64,000 nt of DNA, from positions 124,001 through 188,000 of the forward strand of contig NZ_JAIZEO010000005.1 in the NCBI RefSeq assembly GCF_024189315.1, given 5' to 3'. Under the pieces are notes generated by a model. That model worked only from the letters and a program-made list of their open reading frames with translations, did no database searches and had not been told where the DNA came from. The position numbers and the translations under genes were made by a program. Below are positions 27,161 through 36,373 of this stretch, one piece after another (the first letter of the stretch is position 1; every line of letters begins with the position of its first letter). The stretch comes from Halobacillus sp. A5 (GTDB lineage: Bacteria; Bacillota; Bacilli; Bacillales; Halobacillaceae).

Positions 27161-28714
27161 TTATTTTTTACGAACCTGGTCTTTAGGATGCAGCATTTTC
27201 GGACGTCGTTTCATCATTTTGAGGGGCATGCGAATAAATAAATCCTTCCAATCACTTATCCGGTAAGGGACAAAGGGACTGGCAAAAGGCACACCGAAAC
27301 TTTGCAATTTAACGAAATGGCTGCAAAGGAAAAGGAAAAATAAGATGACACCGTATAATCCTAGTATTGCGGCGAATATCATAGATCCAAACCGAAGGAA
27401 TCGTAAAGAAATCCCTACACTGTATTGGGGGATAGTAAAAGACGAAATGGCTGTGATAGCCACGACAATGACCATCATTGGACTGACAATTCCTGCTTGT
27501 ACAGCAGCTTCTCCCACTATTAAGGCACCTACAATCCCGATCGTTTGTCCAATAGGGCTTGGCAAACGAAGTCCGGCTTCCCGTAGAATTTCAATGGCTA
27601 TTTCCATTATTAAAGCTTCAATAATAGAAGGGAATGGAACTCCATCCCTGGACGCTAGCACAGTAATTGCAAGGTCGGTTGGAATTAACCCCTGATGGAA
27701 GGATATAAAGGCAATATATAAAGATGGACCAAAAAGAGAAATAAATGCTGCAAAAAAACGTAATAGGCGAACGAGAGATCCTGGTATCCAGCGTTCATAA
27801 TAATCTTCTGGAGCTTGGAACATCATGCTGAAGGTCACTGGAACAATTAAGGCAAATGGAGTCCCGTCCAATAGAATAGCTACGCGTCCTTCCATTAATG
27901 CGCTCATAACTCGATCAGGCCGTTCCGTGTTTTGAACTTGTGGAAAAGGGCTAAGATAATCATCTTCAATTAACTGCTCGACAAACCCTGATTCCACTAC
28001 ATTATCAATATCTATTTTTTGAATTCTTTTATCTACTTCTTTCACTAATTGAGGATCCACTATATCCTCGATATAGGCAACCACGAGGTCTTTCCTTGAT
28101 CGCTCTCCCACTTCGTATTTTTCTAATGTTAATTTTTCATTTTTTCCACTGCTCCTTAATAACGCGCTATTATCGCTTAATTTTTCGGTGAAACCAATTC
28201 GAGGTCCTCTGATCGATTCTTCGGAAGGAGGCTCCGTTAGCTTCCGTGTTTTTCCTTTTGTAGTACCAAGAATTAATACAGTTGAAGCCCTATCCACTAA
28301 AAGGGCCACCTGCCCCATTAAAACATTTGTCACAAGCTCTTGCAGAGTTTCGATTTCTTTTACTTCACTAATGGAAAGGATATGGTTTTTGATGTAATCT
28401 TGGGAAAAATAGTCTTTATTTCTAGCAGATGATCGTTTTGTGTTTTCTGAAAAGGGTTGAATTAATGTTTTTAAAATATGCCTATCAATTAACTGTCTGT
28501 CTGAAAGGCCTTCAATGAAAATGATAGCGGCACGAGTATCTGTGCTTCCTAAATTGAACTCATGAAATCGCACGTCATAGTTATGACCGATTTCTTGTTT
28601 GATAGCTTCTAAATCTTTGCTAAACTCTCCAGTGAAATATTCTGAAATTTCTTCCGTTTTTTGGTTTTCGTTTTTTTCTAGACTACGTTTCCTATTTAAT
28701 TTCCAACGTCTCAT
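27161..28714 (-). CDS. GerA-family germinant receptor subunit (set 1)
   Basis: This A subunit (about 517 aa) has an N-terminal soluble domain (about 1-290: FIEGLSDRQLIDRHIL, RGPRIGFTEKLSDNSALLR, NTERPDRVMSALMEGRVAILLDG) and four to five C-terminal membrane helices with the signature PFPSIIEALIMEIAIEILREAG. The frame opens at GTG 28720, but GGAG spacing favours ATG 28714. That start lies 2 nt after the stop of a 44-codon membrane peptide gene, so the two are likely coupled. Confidence 0.92.
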   Translation of the reverse strand: MRRWKLNRKRSLEKNENQKTEEISEYFTGEFSKDLEAIKQEIGHNYDVRFHEFNLGSTDTRAAIIFIEGLSDRQLIDRHILKTLIQPFSENTKRSSARNKDYFSQDYIKNHILSISEVKEIETLQELVTNVLMGQVALLVDRASTVLILGTTKGKTRKLTEPPSEESIRGPRIGFTEKLSDNSALLRSSGKNEKLTLEKYEVGERSRKDLVVAYIEDIVDPQLVKEVDKRIQKIDIDNVVESGFVEQLIEDDYLSPFPQVQNTERPDRVMSALMEGRVAILLDGTPFALIVPVTFSMMFQAPEDYYERWIPGSLVRLLRFFAAFISLFGPSLYIAFISFHQGLIPTDLAITVLASRDGVPFPSIIEALIMEIAIEILREAGLRLPSPIGQTIGIVGALIVGEAAVQAGIVSPMMVIVVAITAISSFTIPQYSVGISLRFLRFGSMIFAAILGLYGVILFFLFLCSHFVKLQSFGVPFASPFVPYRISDWKDLFIRMPLKMMKRRPKMLHPKDQVRKK

Positions 28715-28716
28715 TA

Positions 28717-28851
28717 TCACCCATCTCCATCTTCATTTGAATCACGCATCCAACTAGAAATTTTTGAGATTAAATATAGAATGAAAAATAAGGAAAAAGC
28801 TTGTAAAAAAACCTCCCACTCTGGAAGGTAAAAAGAAATTTTCTCCCACAT
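28717..28851 (-). CDS. 44-aa single-helix membrane peptide upstream of gerA
   Basis: This small ORF has a GGGTGAG site 6 nt upstream. It encodes a peptide with an amphipathic N-terminus (MWEKISFYLPEWEV), one membrane helix (FLQAFSLFFILYLISKIS) and an acidic tail ending in DSNEDGDG. Its TGA stop abuts the gerA start. Small membrane proteins (D subunits) are known to accompany germinant receptors in bacilli, usually with two helices. This one is shorter, so the equivalence is inferred. Confidence 0.6.
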   Translation of the reverse strand: MWEKISFYLPEWEVFLQAFSLFFILYLISKISSWMRDSNEDGDG

Positions 28852-28876
28852 TGTAATCTCACCCTTTTATGACTGC

Positions 28877-28906
28877 TATTATGTTCTATGTATCAAATAG
28901 ATATTA
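28877..28906 (-). promoter_or_regulatory. Possible sigma-G promoter of ger set 1
   Basis: On the minus strand TAATA (28902-28906), an 18-bp spacer and CATAATA (28877-28883) resemble the sigma-G consensus GHATR/CATWHTA with one -35 mismatch. The position 26 bp before the first ger ORF and the forespore expression known for ger operons support it. Confidence 0.5.
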
Positions 28907-29070
28907 AATGGTCTTTAAACTATTTTGCTCGAAAAGATTAAATATTATAAGTAAATGTCTTAGAAACAGCTTTTAGGGCTGGTTATATTTTAAATCAAAA
29001 AAGAATTCTCTCTGGGGGAAGTTAAAAGTGCTATTAGGACAATATCGAATTGGGGAATGTAAATAAAAAG

Positions 29071-29497
29071 CTGGATGCGTCGATCCCTTCCACTCTACAT
29101 ACCTTTCGGTGCTGATTGACTTTACCTAGAATCAATCGATTCTGTGGTATCCTTTTTAAGATAAAACTTTATGGTACCTATACCTTTCATCTTTGTGAAG
29201 AATACGCAAGTTGGAAACTGAACGTTTTCTGTATATCTGGAGGGAAACTTTTGTACATCTGTTTTCTTCCTTTATTTGTAAATAGTGAAAGCTTTGAACT
29301 GAAGTTCATCGTATGGAATGTTTTCACATTGCCTATAGGGAACAGATCAGCCACATATTGCTGTAAATCGTTTTCGTCCCTAAGCTAAATTTTTTCTTAT
29401 AAAAGGGAGATAGCTTAAAAGGAGGTTTTAGCTTTTCAATCGGTCGAAGACGGTCAAGACGTGGAAACACAAGACTTACATGAGTCGCTTACCTTAA
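29071..29497 (-). pseudogene. Degenerate group II intron RT/maturase fossil
   Basis: This stretch is clearly homologous to 54789-55430 in the group II intron of this window. Examples are CATACCTTTCGGT, GAAGAATACGCA, TTTTCACATTGCCTATAGGG and CATGAGTCGCT. Relative to that copy it has lost about 190 bp covering the HNH endonuclease region, lost another stretch of about 30 bp, and gathered many substitutions. It is the 3' part only, on the same strand orientation. It is inert debris between the two ger gene sets. Confidence 0.85.
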
Positions 29498-29859
29498 GCC
29501 GCAAAAGGTTAACCTTTCACATTGGTCCTGAAGAAACATTAATAATATTTCCTTCTTTTCTTTCTCTCTTATAAAAAGGCTCTATTAAAGTTTGGTGTTG
29601 ATATTTATAAAAATAACAGGACTTCCAATTATGGAAGTCCTGTATTGAAATATTGTATTATGATTTTTCCGGTTACTCAATTGAGAGATATAATGAAGGT
29701 GGATGGTGTACCTTTTAATACTTATCGTTTACCGTTACCATTTCCAAAACTTCACAAAAAAAAAGGCGAGTCATAGACGAACACTTCACCTAAAAACCCC
29801 GCCAACTCAGCAATGTATAAGATATTGTATATGATTTTCTAACTTAACTTTTTAAAAAC
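29498..29859. other. Gene-free interval with one perfect hairpin
   Basis: No gene is supported. A perfect 12-bp stem ACAGGACTTCCA (29616-29627) with a 4-nt loop and its complement (to 29643) lies here, A-rich upstream and T-poor downstream. It is a likely terminator for leftward transcription. A GGCGAG..CGCC-like A/T-tract at 29757-29805 faintly recalls the hairpin of the repeat family described at 52-64 kb. Confidence 0.5.
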
Positions 29860-30132
29860 TTATATTATTAACCTTATAGAAACTCTTAAACGATCTATAC
29901 ATTTAAGAGCGTAATAATACTCTCCTCTCATTAACCGCCTATATGCCTCATGTAAACTCGCGAAGAATTTAGTTCTCCAAGCTTCAAATTCATCAAGCGA
30001 GGGTTCATAAGTCATTTCCAAGGATTGTTCTTGAACGGTGGAGATGATCGAGTTGTGATCTTTAATAATCTTTATATTTTTCAACCACACAGAAGGCTGA
30101 ATATCCTTTGGCTCATAATAAAAAGTGTCCAC
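29860..30132 (-). pseudogene. Gene fragment, helical, possibly nucleotidyltransferase-like
   Basis: This 90-codon open frame lacks a ribosome binding site. It reads FYYEPKDIQPSVWLKNIKI..SLDEFEAWRTKFFASLHEAYRRLMRGEYYYALKCIDRLR. The composition is that of a real protein, and the last part resembles helical C-terminal regions of nucleotidyltransferases. Coding-like sequence continues upstream to about 30290 in another frame (ELDSFVKV..LPKEIVVRLLRFLKN), implying a frameshifted remnant. I do not recognise the family with certainty. Confidence 0.4.
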
Positions 30133-30405
30133 CTTTATGAAGCTATCAAAGCTGAACGTCTGTTTTTTAAAAACCTCAGTAAACGTACGACGATTTCTTT
30201 TGGTAAGGTTCCGCTCTCCTCGACTGTGATATTTAGTAAAGTGTATCTGACCTTAACGAAACTGTCCAACTCAGTGCAGCCTCTCCAATCACACAATTAT
30301 GATCTGATAGAAGATGAAACTAACCCTTTAAAGATAAAGTATAAAAGTTACCCTATTATGGAAAGGATGTAGAAAGAGTCAGATTAATCGTTAGGGGCAG
30401 AAATC

Positions 30406-31974
30406 ATGAGTTTTAATTGGAATCCATTTCATAAAAAGAAGCAAGAGAATCATGTAAGTGACAAGCAAAAGGTATCCCATATCTCTAAGGATATTTCTCA
30501 AAACTTAAAAAAACTACTAGAAGAGTTTGAAGACAGCTCTGAAATAGTCATAAGAGAATTGAACACGGGGATAAACAAAGACATCAGAATCGTTTCTATT
30601 TATATGGATGGGCTTGTTGATCAAACCTTGGTAAACGAATTCATAATGGAATCTTTAATGCTTAATAAATCTGAGTTTGATAAATATACACCAAAAGAGG
30701 ACGTCTTTAACGATCTAAGAATGAATGCTTTAACATTATCTAATATAAAGGTGATTAATGACTGGGATAGTCTAGTTTTAGCCATTCTTTCAGGAAATAC
30801 CGTGATTATGATTGATGGCTGGAACGAGGTCTTCAACGGGGAAACCCAAGGATGGGAAGAACGCTCGATTCAAGAGCCGACGTCCCAAACAGTTATCCGA
30901 GGTCCTAAGGATTCGTTCACTGAGTCTTTGAGAGTAAACGTAACGTTGATAAGAAAGAGAATTAAAAATGCTAATTTAAGGCTTGAAAATATTGAAATAG
31001 GAAAAGTCTCCAGAACAAATGTTGCCTTTATGTACATCCAGGGTATAGCTACAGATGAATTAGTGAAAGAAGTTAGAAATAGATTAGAGAAAATAGAGAC
31101 AGATTCTATCATTGAGTCAGGAAATATTGAAGAGTTTATCCAAGATCAGACGAGCACCCCCTTTCCACAGCTAATCAATTCAGAACGTCCAGATGCTGCA
31201 GTAGGAAATCTTCTTGAAGGAAGAGTGGTTATTTTAATCGATGGAACACCATTTGTACTGATTGCTCCTGCGACATTTTTTCAGTTTTTTCAATCTCCGG
31301 AAGATTACTACCAAAGAGCAGATATTGCTAGTCTTTTACGATTATTAAGGTTCTTTGTGTTCTTTATTTCGTTGTTTGCCCCTTCGATTTATATCTCGTT
31401 GACGACCTTTCATCAGGAAATGCTGCCTTTTCCTTTACTTATTAACCTTGCTGCTCAGAGAGAAGGGGTACCTTTTCCAGCGTTCTTTGAAGCTTTAATT
31501 ATGGAAATCACCTTTGAAATATTACGAGAAGCAGGGGTGCGTATGCCGAGAGCCGTTGGGCAAGCGGTCTCTATTGTGGGGGCCATTGTTATTGGAGAAG
31601 CCGCTGTCCAAGCAGGAATCATTTCCCCAGCAATGGTTATTGTGGTAGGGATTACAGCTATTTCTAGTTTCGCTGTTCCATCATTTAGCATTGGTATACC
31701 AGCACGGATTCTCCGTTTTATTCTAATGATTTCAGCGGCAACGGCGGGTTTCTACGGAATGACTTTGCTTGTCATATTGATTATAGGTCATATGAATAGT
31801 TTACGCTCTTTTGGAGTCCCATATTTAGAACCCTTATCTCCTTTTAATCTTACGGCTCAGGCAGATACATTCATAAGGCTTCCAAAAAAGTTAGAACAAA
31901 AGATTATAATGAAACGGGATAATACTGTAAAAAAAGCTAACCAATTGAACAAAGATGGTGATACCAATGGCTAG
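30406..31974 (+). CDS. GerA-family germinant receptor subunit (set 2)
   Basis: This full-length A subunit (522 aa) is paralogous to the set 1 protein. Seen: VSIYMDGLVDQTLV, the central VIRGPKDSFTESLRVNVTLIRKRI, NSERPDAAVGNLLEGRVVILIDG, and membrane helices with PFPAFFEALIMEITFEILREAG. Its reading frame is intact. It heads an A-C-B ordered set, unlike the A-B-C order of set 1. It overlaps gerC by 20 bp. Confidence 0.92.
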   Translation: MSFNWNPFHKKKQENHVSDKQKVSHISKDISQNLKKLLEEFEDSSEIVIRELNTGINKDIRIVSIYMDGLVDQTLVNEFIMESLMLNKSEFDKYTPKEDVFNDLRMNALTLSNIKVINDWDSLVLAILSGNTVIMIDGWNEVFNGETQGWEERSIQEPTSQTVIRGPKDSFTESLRVNVTLIRKRIKNANLRLENIEIGKVSRTNVAFMYIQGIATDELVKEVRNRLEKIETDSIIESGNIEEFIQDQTSTPFPQLINSERPDAAVGNLLEGRVVILIDGTPFVLIAPATFFQFFQSPEDYYQRADIASLLRLLRFFVFFISLFAPSIYISLTTFHQEMLPFPLLINLAAQREGVPFPAFFEALIMEITFEILREAGVRMPRAVGQAVSIVGAIVIGEAAVQAGIISPAMVIVVGITAISSFAVPSFSIGIPARILRFILMISAATAGFYGMTLLVILIIGHMNSLRSFGVPYLEPLSPFNLTAQADTFIRLPKKLEQKIIMKRDNTVKKANQLNKDGDTNG

Positions 31975-33172
31975 CAGACGAGGGTTGATTATCATCATGT
32001 TACTTGTGGTTACATCTCTTCTTTCAGGATGCTGGAATAGTAGGGAAATGGATGATTTTTCAATTGTCACGGCTTTAGGCATAGATAAGGCGGAAGAAGA
32101 GGGGAGGTATGAAGTGACCATTGAACTTGTAAATCCAGCGGAGGTCGTTGGTGGAGAGCAATCTACTTCTGGTCGGGCTTCTACCACAACTATTTATTCA
32201 GCTAAAGGAGATACGTTAATATCAGCCATAAGGAGGGTATCTCAACAAACTCCGAGGGAAATCTTTTTCCCTTATACCCAAACGGTGATTTTCGGTGAAG
32301 AATTAGCGAGAAGTGGAATTGAAGATATCTTTGATTTATTGGAAAGAAACCAGGAGTTTAGATCTACTCCAAGAGTCCTTATCGCAAAAGACAATTCCGC
32401 CAAAAATATATTAAGTATCCTTTCTCCATTAGAAAAGATCCCTGCCCAAAAGCTTGTGAAGACGAGTAAAGTATCAGGACAGTCGTTAGGGGAAACACTC
32501 CCAGTAAAAATTATGGAATTCGTCAAGAAAATGACCAGTGATGGAATCGAACCTCTTGCAAGCGGGGTTAGTATTTTAGGGCAATCAGAAGACGGGGAAA
32601 GTACGACAAATATTGAACAAACCACCCCAAATTCTCTAATTAAATCAGAGGGATTAGCTATCTTTAAAAAAGGGAAGTTGATGCGCTGGATAGATAGGGA
32701 AGAGGCACGCGGAATTCTATGGGTCATCAACAAAATTGACAGCACAATCGTTAACTTAAGTTGTGAACAAAAAACTAATGCTATTTCATTTAATGTGACA
32801 GATACACGCACTTCTCTTAGAGCCACTGAAGCAAATGGGACCCCATCGATTGATATCCATGTGAAGCAAGAAGGGGAAATTGAAGAAGTTCTTTGCAAAA
32901 TGGATATATCTAATCGAGATAAATTAGAACAACTTGAAAAACAAATAGAAGATAATACAAAACAGGAGATCGAACGCGCAATCCAAATAGCTAAAGAGGA
33001 GAATAGTGACGTTTTTGGCTTTGGACAGGTTATCAATCGTGGAAATCCAAAACTGTGGAGAGAAATCAAAAAAGATTATAATGATATCTTTCCTGAAATG
33101 GAAGTCAAAATTAAAGTAGACGCTTATGTAATGAAGACAGGAATGAAAACTAAATCATACAATCAAGAGTAG
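31955..33172 (+). CDS. Ger(x)C-type germinant receptor lipoprotein (set 2)
   Basis: This is a C subunit (405 aa; ATG 31967 is an alternative start giving 401). The lipobox VTSLLSGCWNSREMDD carries the lipidated Cys and is followed by VTALGIDKAEEEG. The C-terminus ends in the usual IKVDAYVMKTGM. It appears intact even though the following gerB gene is broken. Confidence 0.9.
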   Translation: MVIPMASRRGLIIIMLLVVTSLLSGCWNSREMDDFSIVTALGIDKAEEEGRYEVTIELVNPAEVVGGEQSTSGRASTTTIYSAKGDTLISAIRRVSQQTPREIFFPYTQTVIFGEELARSGIEDIFDLLERNQEFRSTPRVLIAKDNSAKNILSILSPLEKIPAQKLVKTSKVSGQSLGETLPVKIMEFVKKMTSDGIEPLASGVSILGQSEDGESTTNIEQTTPNSLIKSEGLAIFKKGKLMRWIDREEARGILWVINKIDSTIVNLSCEQKTNAISFNVTDTRTSLRATEANGTPSIDIHVKQEGEIEEVLCKMDISNRDKLEQLEKQIEDNTKQEIERAIQIAKEENSDVFGFGQVINRGNPKLWREIKKDYNDIFPEMEVKIKVDAYVMKTGMKTKSYNQE

Positions 33173-33221
33173 AAAATTCAGTAGGCGTTATAAACTAGTC
33201 GAAAGTTGGGAGGTGCGGAAA

Positions 33222-34306
33222 ATGGTAAAGGAAAAAATAAGCTTGCTTCAATTCTTTGCTTTACTTAATTTATTTGTGTTTGGGACAAATTTGGTTGTGG
33301 GAAGCGGTTTAGATGCCAAAAAAGATGCCTGGCTTGCCATATTCATCGGAATTTTTGGAGGGCTCATGCTATTTCTTATTTACTATTATCTCTATACTCG
33401 CTATCCCAATCTATCTCTAATTGGTTACTCCCAAAAGTTATTAGGCAAGTATATCGGAGGGTTTATAGGGTTACTCTATATCCCTTTCCTTGTTTATGCA
33501 GCATCAAGGGACTTGCGTGATGTAGGAGGACTTCTTGGTACTTCCGTTTTAGATAAAACCCCCCACTTGTTTATTAGTGGGTTAATGATCTTTTCAATCG
33601 CCTATATCCTCTATAACTAGTCATAATTTTAGGTTTCTTTGGAAGTTTATCCTTTTTTTTATCTGGATTGGTAAAAATGGAGCAAGTCTCCCCTATATTA
33701 GAGTTTGGGTGGAATCCTGTCGTCGAAGCAGTTTACACCAACACCATTATGTTTCCCTTTGGTGAAATGGTGGCTTTTACTTTCTTGCTTCCTTATATCA
33801 ATAACAGAAAAAAAGTTTTAAAAACAGGTGTTGCCGGTATTCTGATAAGCGGTGTTCTGATTACCTATTCTACTTTTATAAATTTAGCTGTCCTTGGGGT
33901 AGATGTCATGACTACGGCGCAATTTCCTTTGTTGAGTGCGATTCAAGGTGTAGAAATCATGGATTTTATTGAACATCTAGATGTATTAGCGGTCCTAGCA
34001 TTAATTATTGGGGCATTTTTTAAAATTGCTGTTTTTTATTATGCCGCTATTGTTGCAATGTCAGATTTATTCAAAGTAGAAAACAAAGAAAGGTTGATTA
34101 TACCAACAGCTATCGTTATTTTATATACATCCATTATTATTGCAGATAATTTCCCTGCCCATTTAGATGAAGGAAAATTTGCTCTTACCTCTATTTTTCC
34201 CCTCTTTGCTGTGGGGTTTCCTGTACTTTATTTTCTTATTGCTTTTATTAAAGACAAAATCAATAAAAACAAAATAGGAAGAACAAGTGAAAATAAAAGT
34301 GTGTAA
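33222..34306 (+). pseudogene. Broken gerB-family permease gene (set 2)
   Basis: The first part (ATG 33222, GGGAGG 8 nt upstream) encodes GerB helices 1-4 up to SIAYILYN, then stops at 33618. The remainder, LVIILGFFGSLSFFLSGLV..PILEFGWNPVVEA onward to 34306, lies in a different frame. Compared with other GerB proteins, roughly fourteen residues (the EVLGRTGEIF-type stretch between ILY and the next helix) are missing as well. The lesion is therefore a small deletion with frameshift, not only a base-call slip. Set 2 should lack a working B subunit. Confidence 0.85.
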
Positions 34307-34425
34307 ACAGGGTTATAAATTTGAAAGACCGCATTTCTGACCGGTATCCCTTGTAAATAATCCATGATATAGGTGATGCCTGTAGCTAAAACAAGGTTTA
34401 ACAAGAAAATGAGCCATATTTTCAA
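34228..34425 (-). CDS. 65-aa two-helix membrane protein convergent with gerB
   Basis: It starts at TTG, with GGAGG 8 nt upstream. Two membrane helices (about 3-23 and 41-62) flank the loop DYLQGIPVRNAVFQIYNP. It overlaps the end of the broken gerB antisense by 79 bp. Size and topology fit the small D-type subunits of germinant receptors (compare the 66-aa YfkS next to the yfk ger genes of B. subtilis). The assignment is inferred and the antisense overlap is unusual. Confidence 0.5.
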   Translation of the reverse strand: MKIWLIFLLNLVLATGITYIMDYLQGIPVRNAVFQIYNPVYTLLFSLVLPILFLLILSLIKAIRK

Positions 34426-34879
34426 TGTTATTCCCTCCCGAGAGGTATTTATTATTATAATTCCAACAAAAATAAAACCCTATACAGATGAGCAACGTGA
34501 AAAAAATGAATCGCCGTGCATCCCTTTCATTGTCTCATAAGTATCATTGCTACACAGTCATCACTTCCTCTTCTTAATCCAATATAAATAGTCTCTCTTC
34601 TCCTTATTACAGAAAATGAGAAAGTCCAAACTAACTCTATTAAAAAAATAACAAATTTTCTAGTTACCTTTACACTATTAACTTAGAGCATAGAAAAAGA
34701 GCTTATCCTATTAAAGTTAAAGCTCTTATCCTAATTCCTTTATATTTGGTATCATAACAAGTGTAATATAACCGTTTCATATATACAGGAAATTTAAATC
34801 GATTACAAAAAGCAACAAATTATGATTGTTTACCTATGCTATTATCAGACTATAATTTTCCAAATAGGGAGAGGAGTCT
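34426..34879. other. Gene-free interval before sinI-like gene
   Basis: This interval is AT-rich with no supported gene. A consensus TATAAT at 34851-34856, with a weak TTTACC 16 bp upstream, is the probable promoter of the sinI-like gene. Confidence 0.45.
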
Positions 34880-35023
34880 GTGAGTACTACGATTGATATA
34901 CAACTTTCGTCATTAGACCCAGAGTGGATCGAGCTCATGAAAGAAGCAAAGAGATTAGGTCTGTCTGTACATGAAGTTAAAGCTTACATACGGGGTAATG
35001 AAGAGTCTGTTGCTAATAATTAA
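34880..35023 (+). CDS. SinI-like anti-repressor peptide
   Basis: This 47-aa peptide starts at GTG, with GAGGAG 4 nt upstream. The core LDPEWIELMKEAKRLGLSVHE followed by VKAYIRGNE matches the SinI dimerisation helix-turn-helix of Bacillus SinI/SlrA, which binds and inactivates the biofilm/sporulation repressor SinR. No SinR gene is adjacent, so this is an orphan copy acting on a partner elsewhere. It is too short for routine gene calling. Confidence 0.85.
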   Translation: MSTTIDIQLSSLDPEWIELMKEAKRLGLSVHEVKAYIRGNEESVANN

Positions 35024-35090
35024 TACAACTGGATAATTACGCTAAAATACTTTCACTTGAAAAAATACGTGAAGAAAGAGGGATGAATTG

Positions 35091-35435
35091 ATGGCATACG
35101 AAGAAACCTTTGGAGTTTTTATAGACTGGAGAGAGGACATTCAACAGCATTTTAAAATATTAGCTGAAGGGATTAAGTTTAATGATGATCCGAAACTTAT
35201 AGCTAAGCCGGTCAACCTAACTGACAACTCTCATACGTTAACTTGGTTAATTCTTGACGAGAACGGAAATAAGCGTGCAGATGTGATTTTTACAGTGAGA
35301 CCGGGGCAACGCCATTTCTCTATACAAAACGGAAAGCGCATAGAAGTTGATGGTATGCTTTATTACTCAGCAAAAGTGAGGGCAGATCAAAAGATTTTCC
35401 TCAAAGAAACTTTCCCTATTATCTGGTCAACTTGA
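35091..35435 (+). CDS. Hypothetical 114-aa protein
   Basis: This is a soluble, mixed alpha/beta protein with no family I recognise. Distinct segments are GVFIDWREDIQQHFKIL, TWLILDENGNKRADVIF and RPGQRHFSIQNGKRI. ATG 35091 follows AGAGGG. It lies 67 bp after the sinI-like gene, so co-transcription is possible. No function is proposed. Confidence 0.55.
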   Translation: MAYEETFGVFIDWREDIQQHFKILAEGIKFNDDPKLIAKPVNLTDNSHTLTWLILDENGNKRADVIFTVRPGQRHFSIQNGKRIEVDGMLYYSAKVRADQKIFLKETFPIIWST

Positions 35436-35504
35436 TTTTCTTACCTTCTCTTCGCAAACCCTTAACTTATTAATGAGAAGGCAAAGTAACCAGCAAAACA
35501 AAAA

Positions 35505-35533
35505 GACTTATTATTTAATAAATAATAAGTCTC
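35505..35533. terminator. AT-rich palindrome, likely bidirectional terminator
   Basis: AGACTTATTATTT pairs with its complement around a short centre, preceded by an A-run. It directly abuts the IS end hairpin at 35533. Confidence 0.55.
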
Positions 35534-36310
35534 AGGCTGTCGAGAAAGTCTCGACAGCCTGTTTTTTTCTGATTTCTTTTAGTTTTTCACCGCTTTCATT
35601 TGTTATCCTATAGATAAAAATCTGTTTAGGCGGTGATCTTTTGTTTCAGTCTGAAAAGAACGACAAAATGAAATGGAAATCGTAACGATTGAAGAGCTTG
35701 TGCCGGAAAATCACTTACTTCGTAAGATTGACCAATACATAGATTTCTCCTTTATCCCCGAAAAAGTACGTCCCTACTATTCTGAAGATAATGGACACCC
35801 ATCTCTGGATCCACTTGTATTATTCAAAATGATGTTCATCGGTTATTTTTATGGCATCCGTTCCGAACGTGAGTTAGAACGTCAGATCCAAACCAATGTG
35901 GCTTACCGATGGTTCTTGGGGTTGAACCTAACGGACGCAGTGCCTCATCACTTGACGATCAGTTGGAATCGTCGAACACGTTTTAAAGATACCGACATCT
36001 TTCAGGAAGTCTTCGATGAAATCGTGCTTCAGGCTATGGACCACCGTATGGTGGCAGGAAGACTTGACCAACCCCATTTGTCACGGCCTCGCTCAAAGAG
36101 ATGTATTTGGAGTTATTGCCCACCGTCGATTTCAAACGAGAAAAGGGTTTCTAGCTAAGTGGAAATACAAATATGATAAAGATCGCGATATTTACGTCTG
36201 CCCACGAGAGGAAGAACTGACGTATACCACCACAGATCGTGATGGATATCGCCATTACAAATCAGATCTACGATTGTTTAAAAATCGATTTCGAGATAAC
36301 CTCTCTACAT
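35533..36310 (+). mobile_element. IS1182-family remnant, internally deleted
   Basis: The left end is a perfect 13-bp hairpin CAGGCTGTCGAGA..TCTCGACAGCCTG (35533-35561). The transposase N-terminus (IEELVPENHLLRKIDQYIDF, FYGIRSERELERQIQTNVAY) is at 35673-36060. A C-terminal piece (THGLAQ-like ICHGLAQRDVFGVIAHRRF, YVCPREEELTY) in another frame runs to 36309. The central catalytic part is deleted, and an extra ATGAA near 35668 also shifts the N-terminus. It cannot transpose by itself. Confidence 0.85.
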
Positions 36311-36373
36311 AACTACTCGGGTTTACCTCATATTTAGACCAAAGTCTTTCCTGAGTCCTATATAACTTTTGGT

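Noticed and set aside
32272-33069. 265-codon minus-strand ORF
   Set aside because: Exact antisense of the intact gerC2 gene; serine-rich shadow composition typical of a reverse frame.
34313-34495. 60-codon minus-strand ORF beside gerB2
   Set aside because: Shadow frame of the 65-aa two-helix gene, which has the better ribosome binding site.
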